DNA from: Suillus spraguei
Taxonomy: Eukaryota > Basidiomycota > Agaricomycetes > Boletales > Suillaceae
Direction: 5' to 3'
Assembly: GCA_016800925.1 (NCBI GenBank)
Contig: JABCPU010000277.1
Location: 26,115 to 90,114, forward strand
Length of the DNA stretch: 64,000 nucleotides
Notes under the pieces: model-generated
The model's database searches: none
The model's input: the letters and a program-made list of their open reading frames with translations, nothing else
What the model was told of the DNA's origin: nothing
In this document: in pieces, positions 31,600 through 42,039 of the stretch
Layout: each line of letters starts with the position of its first letter
Numbering within the stretch: position 1 is the first letter of the stretch
Program-made: the position numbers and the translations under genes

Positions 31600-33998
31600 G
31601 TAAGCAAAGCACTTACTGCCTTTAAGGCCTATGAGGCCTGGCTTGCTCGTCAATCGCCAGGAGTATGCCTATGGAGGGTCCAATCTGATCGTGGGGAGAG
31701 TACCTGAGCACAGAGTTTGACACCTACCTATCTCAGCATGGTATAGAGCATCAGTTGACTGTACACGACTCACCTCAGCAGAATGGCATAGCCAAGCGCC
31801 TGAATCGGACTCTGGTAGAGCACGGAAGGGCGATGCTTATCACCAAGGACCTCCCGAAGTTCCTCTGGGCAGAGGCCGTCAGTTATGCTACCTGGTTGAA
31901 GAATCGCCTACCGTCTAGAGCAACACCAGGCACCATGCCCTATGAACTTGTCCGAAAGGCAAAGCCCAGCCTTGCACAGGCGCACGAATTTGGATGTGCC
32001 ACCTATGTCCACCTCTTGGACGCTGGGAAACTCAAGCTGCGAGCAGAGGAAGGGGTTTTCATGGGGGTGGATGCAGAGAGCAAGGGTTACTGTATCTACT
32101 GGCTGGAGAAATGGAGGGTGTCAGTGGAATGGAACGTGACCTTTGCCCTTACCGAGGTGACTGTTGCCCAAGATGTACTGAACGAGGGGGAGTCCAACAC
32201 CACCCCGAACAGTAACAGCAACAATAACAACAACAACGATGTTGCAGTTACTGAAGCTGGCAATGCACCTACCGTTCAGCACATCCCAGTGCCACCATCC
32301 TCCATCCCTACTCCAGAGCCAAGAGTAATGCGCAGTAGGCCAGCCCCAGGTTACTATACCAGACTTCAGAGTGGCCAGATGGTGACAGTTGCCATAGAGT
32401 CCCTGCTGGAGGCATCAGAATTGGACCTCCTGGAGGAGGTAACCCACCTAGAACATGCCCTGGCTGCTGCCGAGCCAGAGCCCACCTTGCAGCAGGCATT
32501 GAATGGCCCAGATGGGGTTGAATGGAAGGAGGCGGTTGACTATGAGATCAGTCAGTTAGAGAAACTTGGCACATGGGAGGTAACAGACTTACCCCAAGGA
32601 GCTAACATCATCTCCTGCCATTTTGTCCTGGCAATGAAGCGAGGCCCAGATGGCGAGAAACTTAAGCTCCATGCCCGCCTAGTTGCAAATGGTCAGAGGC
32701 AGCAATACAGCATCGACTACTTCGACACCTTCACCCCAACTGCAAATATGAGCACCATCAGGACAATCCTGACGATGGCAGCCCAGAAGGACTGGGAAAT
32801 CCACCAGGTCGACATTAAAAGCGCTTACCTCTATGCTACCATCCAGGAAGATATCTATATGAGGCTGCCACCTGGATATCTGAAGGCTGGTTTTGAGTGG
32901 GCGGAAGAGCTGGCAGGAGTTTTTGATAAGCTCAAGTTTACCTGCTCGAAGGTAGACCAGGCTGTCTACTTCAAGCGAGGGCCCAACAAGCATGTCGTCA
33001 TCACCGTGTCTGTAGATGACATGGCCATCACCACCAACCATATCTCCCACATCCACTGCTTTAAGGCACAACTCCTCGACTTCTTCAAAATATCAGACCT
33101 AGGGGAGTTAAACTGGCTGTTAGGACTGAAGGTAATGCACGACCAAACTGCATGCACCTTAGCCCTATCACAGAAAGCATACATCGATACCATAGTCAAG
33201 AGGTTTTACCTCACCAAAGCAAAGAGTGCCCAAACCCCCATGCAACCAGGCACCATGTTATCTGTGGATCAGTGCCCTAGCATGCTCGCAGAAACACAGG
33301 CCATGAGTGACGTACCTTATCAGTGAGCTATCGGGTCGCTAATGTATGCTGCCACAAGCACATGGCCTGATATAGCCTTTGCTGTGGCCACCCTTTCGCA
33401 GTTTATGCAGAACCCAGGAAGAATTCACTGGGAAGCAGCCAAACGCGCGCTCTGATACCTAAAAGGGTCAGCAGAGATTGAGCTCACCCTCAGCATGACG
33501 GATGAGGGTATAGAGGCCTTTGTGGATGCAGACTGGGTGTCCCAGCTTCACCGGCACTCAATGTCTGGCTATATCATTCTACTGAACAGAGGACCAGTAG
33601 CCTGGAGTGCGAGGAAGCAGCCATTAATTGCTTTATCCATGGCAGAGGCTGAGTACATTGCACTTACCAGTGTAGCTCAGGAGGTACTGTACCTCCAGCT
33701 TCTCATTGGCGAGCTCTACAATGTGCCATCCCTTCCTACCCCCATATTCTGCGATAACCAGGCCACTATTGCATTAGCGAGTACTGGGAAGTTCCAATCA
33801 TGCACCAAACACATCGACCTGCGGTACCACTTTGTTCGTTCCCACATCAGGAATGGAATGTTCAATCTCCTCTATTGTCCCATGGACAAGAATGTGGCTG
33901 ATGCCTTCACCAAGGCTTTACCCCACCCACACCTTCAAAAGTTGAGGACACAGATGAGCCTGGCTTGCACTCGAGAGGGAGTGTTGGAATCTGAATGA
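31600..33998 (+). pseudogene. copia pol remnant: integrase C-terminal half, reverse transcriptase, RNase H
   Basis: Starts within the integrase core ('LWRVQSDRG'), with a one-base break at a G run (31693-31696). The long frame 31755-33326 continues with the 'SPQQNG' signature and 'FLWAEAVSYATWLKNR'. It then gives the copia RT: 'ARLVANGQRQQYSIDYFDTF', 'VDIKSAYLYA' and the catalytic V-D-D in 'VSVDDMAI'. Just after 'PPGYLKAG' an in-frame deletion removes the usual Leu-Lys-Gln segment of RT. TGA codons interrupt at 33327 and near 33454, both where the family has Arg. RNase H follows at 33495-33998 ('FVDADW', 'AEAEYIAL', 'KHIDLRYHFVR') and overlaps the start of the 3' LTR. The copy cannot be autonomous. 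Confidence 0.9.
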
Positions 33999-34290
33999 TC
34001 AAAGAGGAAAGAGACCGAAGGATCCGAGATAGGTACAAGTGAGAAGAGATAAGAAGAGTGGTCCGAGTGCAAGGCCAGAATGGCCAATAGCGTGTGCCAG
34101 CATGACAACATTGTTACACTGTGCAATATGCCGTTTGATTAGTTTTATTATTGTTGCTATTCCACTCACCTTATAGTAGGCGCTCAAGCGCAAAAACATC
34201 TCAGTTCTTTTCAAGAGACTGAGATGTAAGTACCTAGTCACCAGTCACCGTTTTTGCCCTGGCTAACGAGCGTTTTAGTTACCTGTTATC
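33982..34290 (+). repeat. copia-1 3' LTR
   Basis: 309 bp. Most of its differences from the 5' LTR are CpG in the 5' copy and TpG or CpA here. Confidence 0.9.
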
Positions 34291-34311
34291 TAGGTACTTT
34301 AACCGTCAATA

Positions 34312-34350
34312 TGAGTTCTTTTCAAGAGACTGAGATTTACCTGTTATCCA
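34312..34350 (+). repeat. rearranged fragment of the copia-1 LTR
   Basis: AGTTCTTTTCAAGAGACTGA followed by GATTTACCTGTTATC joins two LTR pieces that in the full LTR are separated by about 60 bp. It lies 22 bp beyond the 3' LTR. Confidence 0.75.
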
Positions 34351-34434
34351 GCGTGTCCGCTCCCCACCTTATCGTCTCATAATCCCAGATATGAATCTAT
34401 TGTTGTCTGCTTTGCTCCACAAATTTCCTCTCTG

Positions 34435-34912
34435 TGTTACAGTTGTACGTGCCCCTATTCATTTTCCCGTTATCTTCTTACTTGTATATCATGTCACATG
34501 ACTCTGACTCATATGCTCAATGCATCTGTACAACACATGCCTTCCTTATTAGGATACGCAGTTACATTCTCACAGTTACCTGGTCTGTGCGCACATATTT
34601 GCCTATATAAGCACAGTGTACTTGTAGTAGATTCTTTACTTTAATCTTACTGGGTTTTACCTGGAACTTCCTTCACTTAGGTCTCCAACCTAGGTCGTCC
34701 TTGAATCATCTCTAAGTCTAAGCACTCCTTAGCCTTAGTCTCTATTCTCGTAAAGAACCTCTCGGACTTATCCTTGAGGCCAGACCCTTGATCGTACTCG
34801 GAACGCGTTCCTTGTACTTTCACCTTGTCCTCTTGTGGACATTGTAAGAAGCTCCCAGCAGACCGTCTGTGTCTTTTCACTGTCGCTGGTGACACCACCC
34901 CAGTTCGTAACA
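34435..34912 (+). mobile_element. solo LTR of the gypsy-A family
   Basis: 478 bp, starts TGTTAC and ends GTAACA, flanked by exact 5-bp duplications CTCTG (34430-34434 and 34913-34917). It matches the LTRs at 40428 and 47543 over its length, with a TATA-like 'CCTATATAAGCAC'. It arose by LTR-LTR recombination after insertion into an older transposase gene. Confidence 0.93.
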
Positions 34913-34917
34913 CTCTG

Positions 34918-35440
34918 CACACACAAGCACTAAATGCCCGCAGCCATTTTGAGAGATCAAATGAGAGCTCGAGTTCACCAAATTGAAGGATAGCATTGGC
35001 CCATTCACTGTATCTCCCTTTATCTCCATATGTTTGACCCATGTAAGCAAGGCCCACTCTACATCTGGCCTGGTTACAACACGTGGACGTTTTGATGATA
35101 AAGCATGTGGATTAGAGTTGACTCACGCTTCTAACTCTGGCCGTTGTTTAAGGGCGTGAGATAAAGCTGATTAACTAAAGGCCAAAGCCCCTGTGGGTTC
35201 TTTTTCAAAGTGTAAAACAATTTTGGCTTGTGACTGATGGGGATGGGTATCAATGTATGGGAAGACAGCAAGCCAGTCATTTAAGGTGAGATTTTTTCGA
35301 GTCATGACCTTATGAGGTTTGGCTGAGGTAGCGGGTGCATCTTTATTCTTTGTGACTGTCTGTGAGCGCTGCTTGTAGGGAGCTGGCTTCTCCTGCAGTT
35401 TGCAGGTCTTATTGGACATGTGAAAGGAGAACAAAGACAA
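34918..35440 (-). pseudogene. N-terminal part of a CENP-B/Tc5-type transposase (pogo-like)
   Basis: On the minus strand from about 35440 a Lys-rich N-terminus leads to 'RKNLTLNDWLAVFPYIDTHP' and 'KEPTGALAF', the start of the psq/CENP-B helix-turn-helix seen in basidiomycete DDE transposases. After a frame break, 'VEWALLTWVKHMEIKGDTV' and 'NGPML' (about 34985-35045) give the start of the second (Tc5-type) DNA-binding domain. The gene stops making sense at the solo LTR inserted at 34913, and the DDE catalytic part is absent. Confidence 0.7.
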
Positions 35441-35555
35441 ATTTTGACACCGCTATGCACTTTAGATAGTCTAAACTACATTAGTATAGGTGCTGACAGT
35501 GACTGATGCTGACCCAAACACGGCCTCATAATGCATAAATCAGCCTGGAGGCTTA

Positions 35556-37171
35556 CAGTGGCTCAAAAAACTGTCCGCATGTTTTGACATTTTTCACTAT
35601 CTATGATATTGTGTGAGAATGAACAAATTCCTCAAGGACATACTTATACCACATTGTAGTATGGCTTCAGGGCTTTTATTTGAGCCCTACACCGCGGGAA
35701 TCGGCGGAGATATGGTGGAGATATAAGGCTTATAAAATGATGACTCATGTGGACAGTTTTTTGAGTGTATATTAAAACTATATAAATCATTATTTATGAC
35801 ACCATAAAAATCATGCCACTATTATATAAATTATAAAGTGGTGTCATTATGTTATTTTATGACTATATCTAACTATATAAACCAGAATATCTCATGTATC
35901 ATAGTCATAATCACCATGAAAGCCATCTCCTCTGCTCAAAGAGATAATATCCTCTCTCTGTCTTATGCTGGCCTCTCTGCTCGCCAAATTTCCTCTAGAA
36001 CTGGAGTATGCAAGTCCACTGTGGCCAAGTTCATCAAAGAAAGCCACCCAGACAAGGAAAACTCTTGTGGAGGACGTCCATCCAAGCTTACCTCTACTGA
36101 CAAAAGGGCTATTATCCAACATATCACTACAGGAAAGGCTGATAATGCTGTCCAAGCCACCCATTATATCAATTCCACCATCACTACCCCTGTCTCTTCA
36201 CAAACTGTGAGGAATGTTCTCAAGGCAGCTCATCTCAAGGCAGTAACAAAGAAGAAAAAGCCTCTTCTCTCCATCAAACATAGGCAGAGAAGACTAGCCT
36301 TTGCCTTAGCTCATCAACACTGGACTGTAGAGGACTGGAAGCGTGTTATATGGTCAGATGAGACCAAAATCAATAGGATTGGGTCAGATGGGAAGGTGTA
36401 TGTATGGAAAAAGAAGGGAGATGGCCTAACAGACAGAGAGGTTAATGGGACTGTCAAGTTTGGAGGAGGTTCTTTAATGGTATGGGGCTGTATGGGATGG
36501 AATGGTGTGGGAATGCTTGCTGAGGTTGAGGGGAAGATGAATGCTGAGCAGTATGTGGACATTTTAAATGACCACTTGCTGCCTAGCTTGGCAGAATCAG
36601 GGATTGATGAAGAAGATATCATTTTCCAACAGGATAATGATCCCAAGCACACATCCAGAAGAGCTAGGGAATGGTTTGAAGAACATAACATCAATGTTCT
36701 TGACTGGCCAGCACAGTCTCCTGATGTCAATGTCATTGAACATCTCTGGGGAACACTCAAGAAAAAGCTTCAAGCCTATGAAAACCCCCTAAAGGAGTAT
36801 GGGAGCTTTGGGAGAGAGTAGCAGTGGAATGGGGGAAGATCACAGCTGAGGATTGCCAGAAATTAATTGAGAGTATGCCTAGAAGGATAGAGGCAGTAAT
36901 TAAAGCCAAGGGAGGTCATACAAAATACTAGAATACCTGGTTATTACTGTAAAATACTTGAGTCAAAAAACTGTCTGCATGAGTCACCATTTTGTGAGCC
37001 TTGTATCTCCACCATATCTCCACCGATTCCCACGGTGTAGGGCTCAAATGAAAGCCCTGAAGCCATACTACAATGTGGTATAAGCATGTTTTTGAGGCAT
37101 TTGTTTGTTCTCACACAATATTATAGATAGTGAAAAATGCCAAAACATGCGGACAGTTTTTTGAGCCACTG
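35556..37171 (+). mobile_element. Tc1/mariner element with long TIRs
   Basis: 1,616 bp between TA dinucleotides (35554-35555 and 37172-37173). The ends start CAGTGGCTCAAAAAACTGTC, and about 210 bp at each end are inverted copies with scattered differences. The motif GACAGTTTTTTGA occurs both at the tip and again near the inner edge of each TIR, giving paired binding sites. Such long TIRs with internal sites resemble the IR/DR arrangement of some Tc1 elements. Confidence 0.93.
35916..36931 (+). pseudogene. Tc1/mariner transposase, one frame break near the C-terminus
   Basis: Cut-and-paste DDE transposase of about 338 residues. The N-terminus has a helix-turn-helix ('LSARQISSRTGVCKSTVAKF') followed by a GRP motif ('CGGRPSKL') and a second HTH. 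The catalytic triad is visible as 'IWSDETK', 'IIFQQDNDPKHTS' and 'SPDVNVIEHLW', giving a Tc1-like DD34E layout. At 36785-36789 a run of five C coincides with a frame change; the other frame then continues naturally ('LWERVAVEWGKI') to TAG 36929-36931. ATG 35916 fits the family start better than upstream starts. Apart from this site the gene looks intact. Confidence 0.92.
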
Positions 37172-37881
37172 TATGTGTTATGCATTTTGCATGCATATTG
37201 CCTGCATCTGTCATATACCATACTTCTAATCCCAGATCCGACCATATCCGATCAGATCCAATCGATTCTATTTCCGTCCGGTCACAGATCCTGTCCGAAT
37301 CACCCATCCGAATGTGCCCACTTCTCGCACCTTAACTCCCTTGTGTATATCTGCGTCTATCTCCTTTCATCATTCCTCCTGTTTCCGGTATTCCGGCTGT
37401 GTCACTAATCCGTTACCTGTGTTCATTTCTGATTCATGCTTACTGATCTGCTGTGCATTAACTAATAGACTTCTGTTACACTTCGTACATAGCCCTCAGT
37501 CCTGGACTTGTTGATTATCCGTATTAGATACTTACAGTATATAAACCACTTGTAGATCTCTGTAGAACCTTAGTTCGAATATCATCCTAGATTCTGCTCA
37601 TTCTGCTTCCTCTGGACTTGAGTCACTTTTCTGCTCTAAGTCATCTTCCGAGACTTGGGATTGATTCCTATAGTCTATATCTCCGACTCTATCTTCGGAT
37701 AGTCTATCTCTGTTAGTTCCTAGTTAGGAACTCATTCCGAAGCTAGTCTTAATCCTCGTTCTATTCCTACGTTCCGGATAACCTTCGGACGTATCATACC
37801 CGATATCTTTGGACGTCCGGATCCGTCATGCAACTCCTTCCGGATCTTCGGACGTATACCTTCTCCCTGAAATAAGGGGCA

Positions 37882-38163
37882 TTACTCGGGAAAGGAGTAC
37901 AGTGCATGAACTGAGGCCAAAGCCCTTTGGATCTCTCTCCCTTTGAGTATGGTCTTAACAGTATATTCAAACTCACACCTTTCTGAGTAACATTCTCTAA
38001 ACCATCCCACATCATGCCTCCCCATAAAACTCAGAACACTCTCTGAGGAGCCGGACTTGGTCCAATCCAATGAGATCTGACACCCATCATCCAAACATTC
38101 ACCAGCTTCTCTCAACGCCATGTAAGCATGAGCGACATAGGTCAAAGCATCTCTGCGTGTCAA
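37882..38163 (-). other. unrecognised antisense coding-like frame in the gypsy-B leader
   Basis: A 93-codon minus-strand frame contains 'RRDALTYVAHAYMALREAGE', 'GRHDVGWFRECYSERCEFEY' and 'REIQRALASVHAL'. The amino-acid usage looks like real protein, unlike the surrounding LTR-like DNA. It may be a host gene fragment captured in the element, or an older gene into which it inserted. No start or family is assigned. Confidence 0.4.
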
Positions 38164-38188
38164 GCCAGACTGGATCCAGTTACACCAA

Positions 38189-39300
38189 CTCGGAACATGG
38201 ATGACCCAGACACTAATTCACGCCTGACCACTTGCTTTGATGATGAGTTGTGTGGCAACCCACCAGATGATGGAGGTGATGATCCAGATGATGAGGATCC
38301 GGATGATGAAGAAGACCATAACCATCTGAACCCTTAGGACCGGGTTTTAGCTCAACTATCCATAGCTGTTAATCACCTCGCTCGCAGTAGCCGTCATACC
38401 ACCACCTCGGACAATAGTAAAGTCAACATCTGCAAACCAGATACCTTCAACAGATCCGAGCCTTGCAAGCTCCGAGCATTCTTCATCCAGTGTGAGCTCA
38501 ACTTCCAGAGCAAACCTAATGCATTCCATTCTGGACGCACTAAAGTCAACTTCGCCCAATCTTACCTCAAGGGTATGGCTCTCGAGTGGTTTGAACCGGA
38601 TCTCCTTTCAGACAGATATAGCAACCATCTGGACTAGATGGATGACTACTCCGAGTTCATGCTTGAGCTCCAAACAAACTTCGGACCCCACGACCCCTCC
38701 GGAGACGCAGAAATGCAGCTGGAACAGCTCCATATGCGTGACGGACAACACATCAACAAGTACATTGTAGAATTCCAGCGACTTGCCTCCCAAGTACGTG
38801 AATGGGGAGATGGAGCTCTACAACGCCAATTCTACAATGGACTTCCAGCCCAAATCAAAGATGAGATTAGTTGTATGGGTAAACCCACTACCCTTTCGGA
38901 GTTCAAGACTCTCGCCCAGACCATCGATGCCCGTTACTGGGAACGGAGGGGCGAAGTCACCCGAGAGAGTAAAGTCACCTCTTCCAATCCGCCTAGGCAG
39001 TCAGCATCCGACCGGACGAACTCCAACTCGTCCGGATCCGATATGCCTTCAATAAGCCCACATCCTCCACAACCTCCTCTGCCCCAAAGGCTTCAGAACT
39101 TCCTAGCATTGTTGGTGCAGACGGAAAGCTAACCACCCAGGAGCATCAGAGGCATATCGACAAAAGGCTCTGTATGTTCTGTGGCAGACCTGGTCACACT
39201 GCCTGAGACTGCACCAAATCCACTTCGCATGCTGCCAAAGGTCGTGCTACCATGCTCACTCCAGAAACTGATCCAGAAGCCTCTGACGAGGCAAAAAATT
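38189..39300 (+). pseudogene. gypsy-B gag polyprotein
   Basis: Acidic N-terminus (Asp-Pro-Asp-Asp-Glu repeats at 38260-38320), then the retrotransposon gag core: 'KLRAFFIQCELNFQSKPNAF', 'SYLKGMALEWFEP', 'LQTNFGPHDPSGDAEMQLEQ' and 'YIVEFQRLASQVREWGD'. The nucleocapsid zinc knuckle is at about 39168-39215 (C-x2-C-x4-H-x4-C), with TGA where Arg is expected between His and Cys. Other breaks are TAG at about 38636, where Trp is expected, and frame shifts near 38190 and 39115. Gag packages element RNA in virus-like particles. Confidence 0.85.
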
Positions 39301-39326
39301 AGTCCGTGACTCTCCTGACTCCATGC

Positions 39327-39795
39327 TGTTACGACTGGGGTGGCGTCACCAGCGACAGTGAAAAGACACAGCCAGTCTGCTGGGAGTTCTTACAATGTCC
39401 AAAAGAGGACAAGGTGAAAGTACAAGGAACGTGTTCCGAGTACGATCAAGGGTTCGGCCTCAAAGACAAGTCAAAGAGGTTCTGCGAGAATAGAGACTAA
39501 GGCTAAGGAGTGCTTAGACTTAGAGACGATTCAAGACGACTTAGGTTGGAGACCTAAGCGAAGGAGATTCCAGGTAAAACCCAGTAAGATTAAAGTAAGG
39601 AATCTACTACAAGTACACTGTGCTTAAATAGGTAATATATGCGCACAGACCAGTAACCGTGAGAATATAACTGCGTATCCTAATAAGGAAGGCATATGTT
39701 GTACAGATGCGTTGAGCATATGAGGCAAGTCATGTGATGTGATATACAAGTAAGAAATAAAGGGAAAATGAATAGGGGCACGTACAACTGTAACA
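39327..39795 (-). repeat. gypsy-A LTR, minus orientation (3' LTR of a truncated copy)
   Basis: 469 bp from TGTTAC to GTAACA. The right side adjoins a minus-strand polypurine tract (AATAAGGGGTAA) and internal sequence, so on the minus strand it is the 3' LTR of the fragment at 39796-40427. Confidence 0.9.
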
Positions 39796-40427
39796 TTACC
39801 CCTTATTACATTGAAAGTCACTGACTTTCAAACATCTCTGTTGTTGTCGTAGACGGGATCATAGTCGTCATAGTTAGCGACGTCTTCATCAGCGGCACTT
39901 CCTCCTAGCATATAAGCCGCTTCCTCCTCTGCTACAGTCCTTGCCCGTCGACCTTCCTTTCGTCGTGACGGTTAATAAGATACTGTTCCCACCTACGCAG
40001 TGCATCATAGAATCATCATCCTTCCAGGTAAGCGTAAATGGAGGTTCCCCACGACGCTGAGGGCATAAATGGACAGATGGGTGGAGTGTGTCGCAGACAG
40101 ATTTGGCACTGATAGTCGGACAATTCTTCTGTTGATGTCCGATATGCCACAGACTTGGCATTTCATGTTTTCATCAGTGTTGGAAATAGACATGCGTAAT
40201 GGTGATGGTGAGATAATGGGTGTAGGACTAGTGGATCTAGCAGCTTCTTCCTTTCTTTCGATCATGCGTTTTAAGGCAAAGGCATTATCCGTTGAAGCTG
40301 TGCCTGTTGCTTGGTGGTCAGGGTGTACGCGGATGCGGGAGGTCGGGAGTGGTTCCTCGTTCAGCAACCGCAAGGAGTTCTTAGAGAAGAGGGAGAAGTG
40401 GTACCTAAGTTTTTACTAAGACTGGGG
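39796..40427 (-). pseudogene. 3' end of a second gypsy-A copy, with the tail of the accessory ORF
   Basis: On the minus strand three frames together match the C-terminal third of the accessory ORF at 46042-47510: 'STSPTPIISPSPLR' (identical in both), 'DENMKCQVCG', 'GHQQKNC', 'PPFTLTWKDD', then an acidic tail ending Asn-Asn-Arg-Asp-Val-TGA at about 39832. Several small indels break it. The left part of this copy is replaced by the 5' LTR of the larger gypsy at 40428. Confidence 0.85.
39811..39831 (-). other. stop-codon hairpin of the minus-strand gypsy-A copy
   Basis: On the minus strand TTGAAAGTC-AGT-GACTTTCAA forms a perfect 9-bp stem with a 3-base loop. The TGA stop of the accessory ORF lies in the left arm. 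The equivalent position in the other copy is 47507-47525. Confidence 0.7.
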
Positions 40428-40895
40428 TGTTACAATCGTACGTGCCCCTATTCATTTTCTACTTCATTTACTGTGTATATTACATAACATGACTCTGACT
40501 CATATGCTCAACGCATCTGTACTATAGTTGCCTTCCTTCTTTGGATACGCACTTATTCTCACACCTCTCTTGGTCTGTGCGCACATATGGCCTATTTAAG
40601 CACAGTGTACTTGTAGTAGATTCCTACTTTAATCTTACTGGGTTTTACCTGGAATCTCCTTCGCTTAGGTCTCCAACCTAAGTCGTCTTGAATCGTCTCT
40701 AAGTCTAAGCACTCCTTAGCCTTAGTCTCTATTCTCGCGGATACCTCTTGACTTATCCTTGAGGCTGAACCCTTGATCGTACTCGGAACGCGTTCCTTGT
40801 ACTTTCACCTTGTTCTCTTTTGAACATTGTAAGAACTCCCAGCAGACCGTCTGTGTCTTTTCACTGTCGCTGGTGACGCCACCCAGTTCGTAACA
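40428..40895 (+). repeat. gypsy-A 5' LTR
   Basis: Contains 'CCTATTTAAGCAC' as the likely TATA box. Compared with the 3' LTR it lacks seven bases in total, as several separate 1-2 bp losses (for example CTTATTC against CTTACATTC). Confidence 0.92.
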
Positions 40896-41090
40896 AAAGA
40901 TTAAAGTCTATTTGATCGTCGACTATCCAGCCTTCGACCCTGAACCCTGATCGCTTAGATCAGCAGACTAGCGTACGCGTACGCTGAGCAGATTGTCAAG
41001 AGAACCTCTGACAGAAGAAAGCCCTAACGGACAGCAAGACAGCGCGTGTAGGCACCGAGAAAGTATAACTCACCAGAAGAATCATCAACC

Positions 41091-41897
41091 ATGTCGACCA
41101 AAGAATTCGAATACAAGATCGGTCAACCGATTGGTTTTGATGGAGATCGTGATAACTCTCGCGAGTTTATCCAGTCGTGCAACTTGCACTTTGACATCAA
41201 TGAAAAGCTTTACACCACCGACAAGCAGAAGATCATCTACATAACATCCTTCATGACGAAAAGAATGCCAAGTCATGGAAGGAACAATTCCTTGAACACG
41301 CCCAATCTACCGACACTTCGGGACAAAAAGTTGGTTATGGGACGATGGTGGATTTTATGAAGAGCTTCAAAGAAGCATTCGAACCAGTGGATACCAGAAT
41401 GACCGCGCTTACACGCCTTAGAGACCTCAAGCAAGGAACTGGAGATCTTCACACCTATGTCGCCGACTTTGAGGCACTTGCAGCCAAGGCTCATATCACC
41501 GATAACGCGACGAAGATCCAGTTCTTCCAAGATGGTCTCAACTGGGGTATCCTTACAAAGCTTTTCAATACGGGAGATGTCTCCGAAATTTCAGAGATGT
41601 TGTGTTGCAATGCGTTGCTATTGACAACGCCCATCATCGGCTTAATGCCATGAGGACACGTCATGTTCCACAACAGAAGAAGAAGAACTACGGGAATGCC
41701 GGTATATTCCGAACCGTGATTCCAACGCAATGGTCGTAGATCGAATCTCCGACATGGAAAGATCCGAATGCATGAAGAAAGGGCAATGCTTCGGATGCAG
41801 AAAGACAGGACACCGCATCCATAACTGTCCTGACAGAAAGAAGAAGACCCCACTCCGACAAACCGAAGTCAAAGAAGAAGAAGATGAAGAAACGTAA
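41091..41897 (+). pseudogene. gypsy-A gag with CCHC zinc knuckle
   Basis: Starts at ATG 41091 ('MSTKEFEYKIGQPIGFDGDR'). A frame break near 41255 is followed by 'KSFKEAFEPVDTRMTALTRL' and 'YVADFEALAAKAHI' (41345-41600), typical Ty3 gag helices. After another break near 41600 the tail holds one zinc knuckle, 'CFGCRKTGHRIHNC' (about 41796-41837), and a Lys-rich end. Gag forms the particle and binds RNA through the knuckle. Confidence 0.85.
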
Positions 41898-42039
41898 GAC
41901 GGATTGTAGAGGATTTTTGACTTGGAGAAACAAAGACTCGACGTATGTTTCTCCCAATGTAATACTAAGACTTGTACGCGCTGTAGGTGAAAGAAAAGAA
42001 CTTCGTGTCCCATCACCCTCCACTCGCGTACTCGTTAAA

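Larger units (their letters stand above)
31291..34290 (+). mobile_element. internally deleted Ty1/copia retrotransposon (copia-1)
   Basis: Two LTRs of 309 bp enclose only 2.4 kb of internal DNA. The 5' LTR is joined directly to the middle of the integrase gene; gag, protease and the integrase N-terminus are missing. A polypurine tract (GAGAGGGAG) precedes the 3' LTR. The 5-bp flanks (TATGA and TAGGT) do not match, so the original target duplication has been lost or the copy has been rearranged. Confidence 0.9.
37174..39326 (+). mobile_element. 5' part of a second Ty3/gypsy family (gypsy-B): leader/LTR and gag
   Basis: About 37230-37870 is TCCGGA- and TCTATC-rich non-coding DNA with 'ATATAAACC' near 37540, resembling an LTR, although its partner is not in the window. 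Gag follows from about 38189. The element is cut at 39326 by a gypsy-A LTR in the opposite orientation, and pol is missing. Confidence 0.65.
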
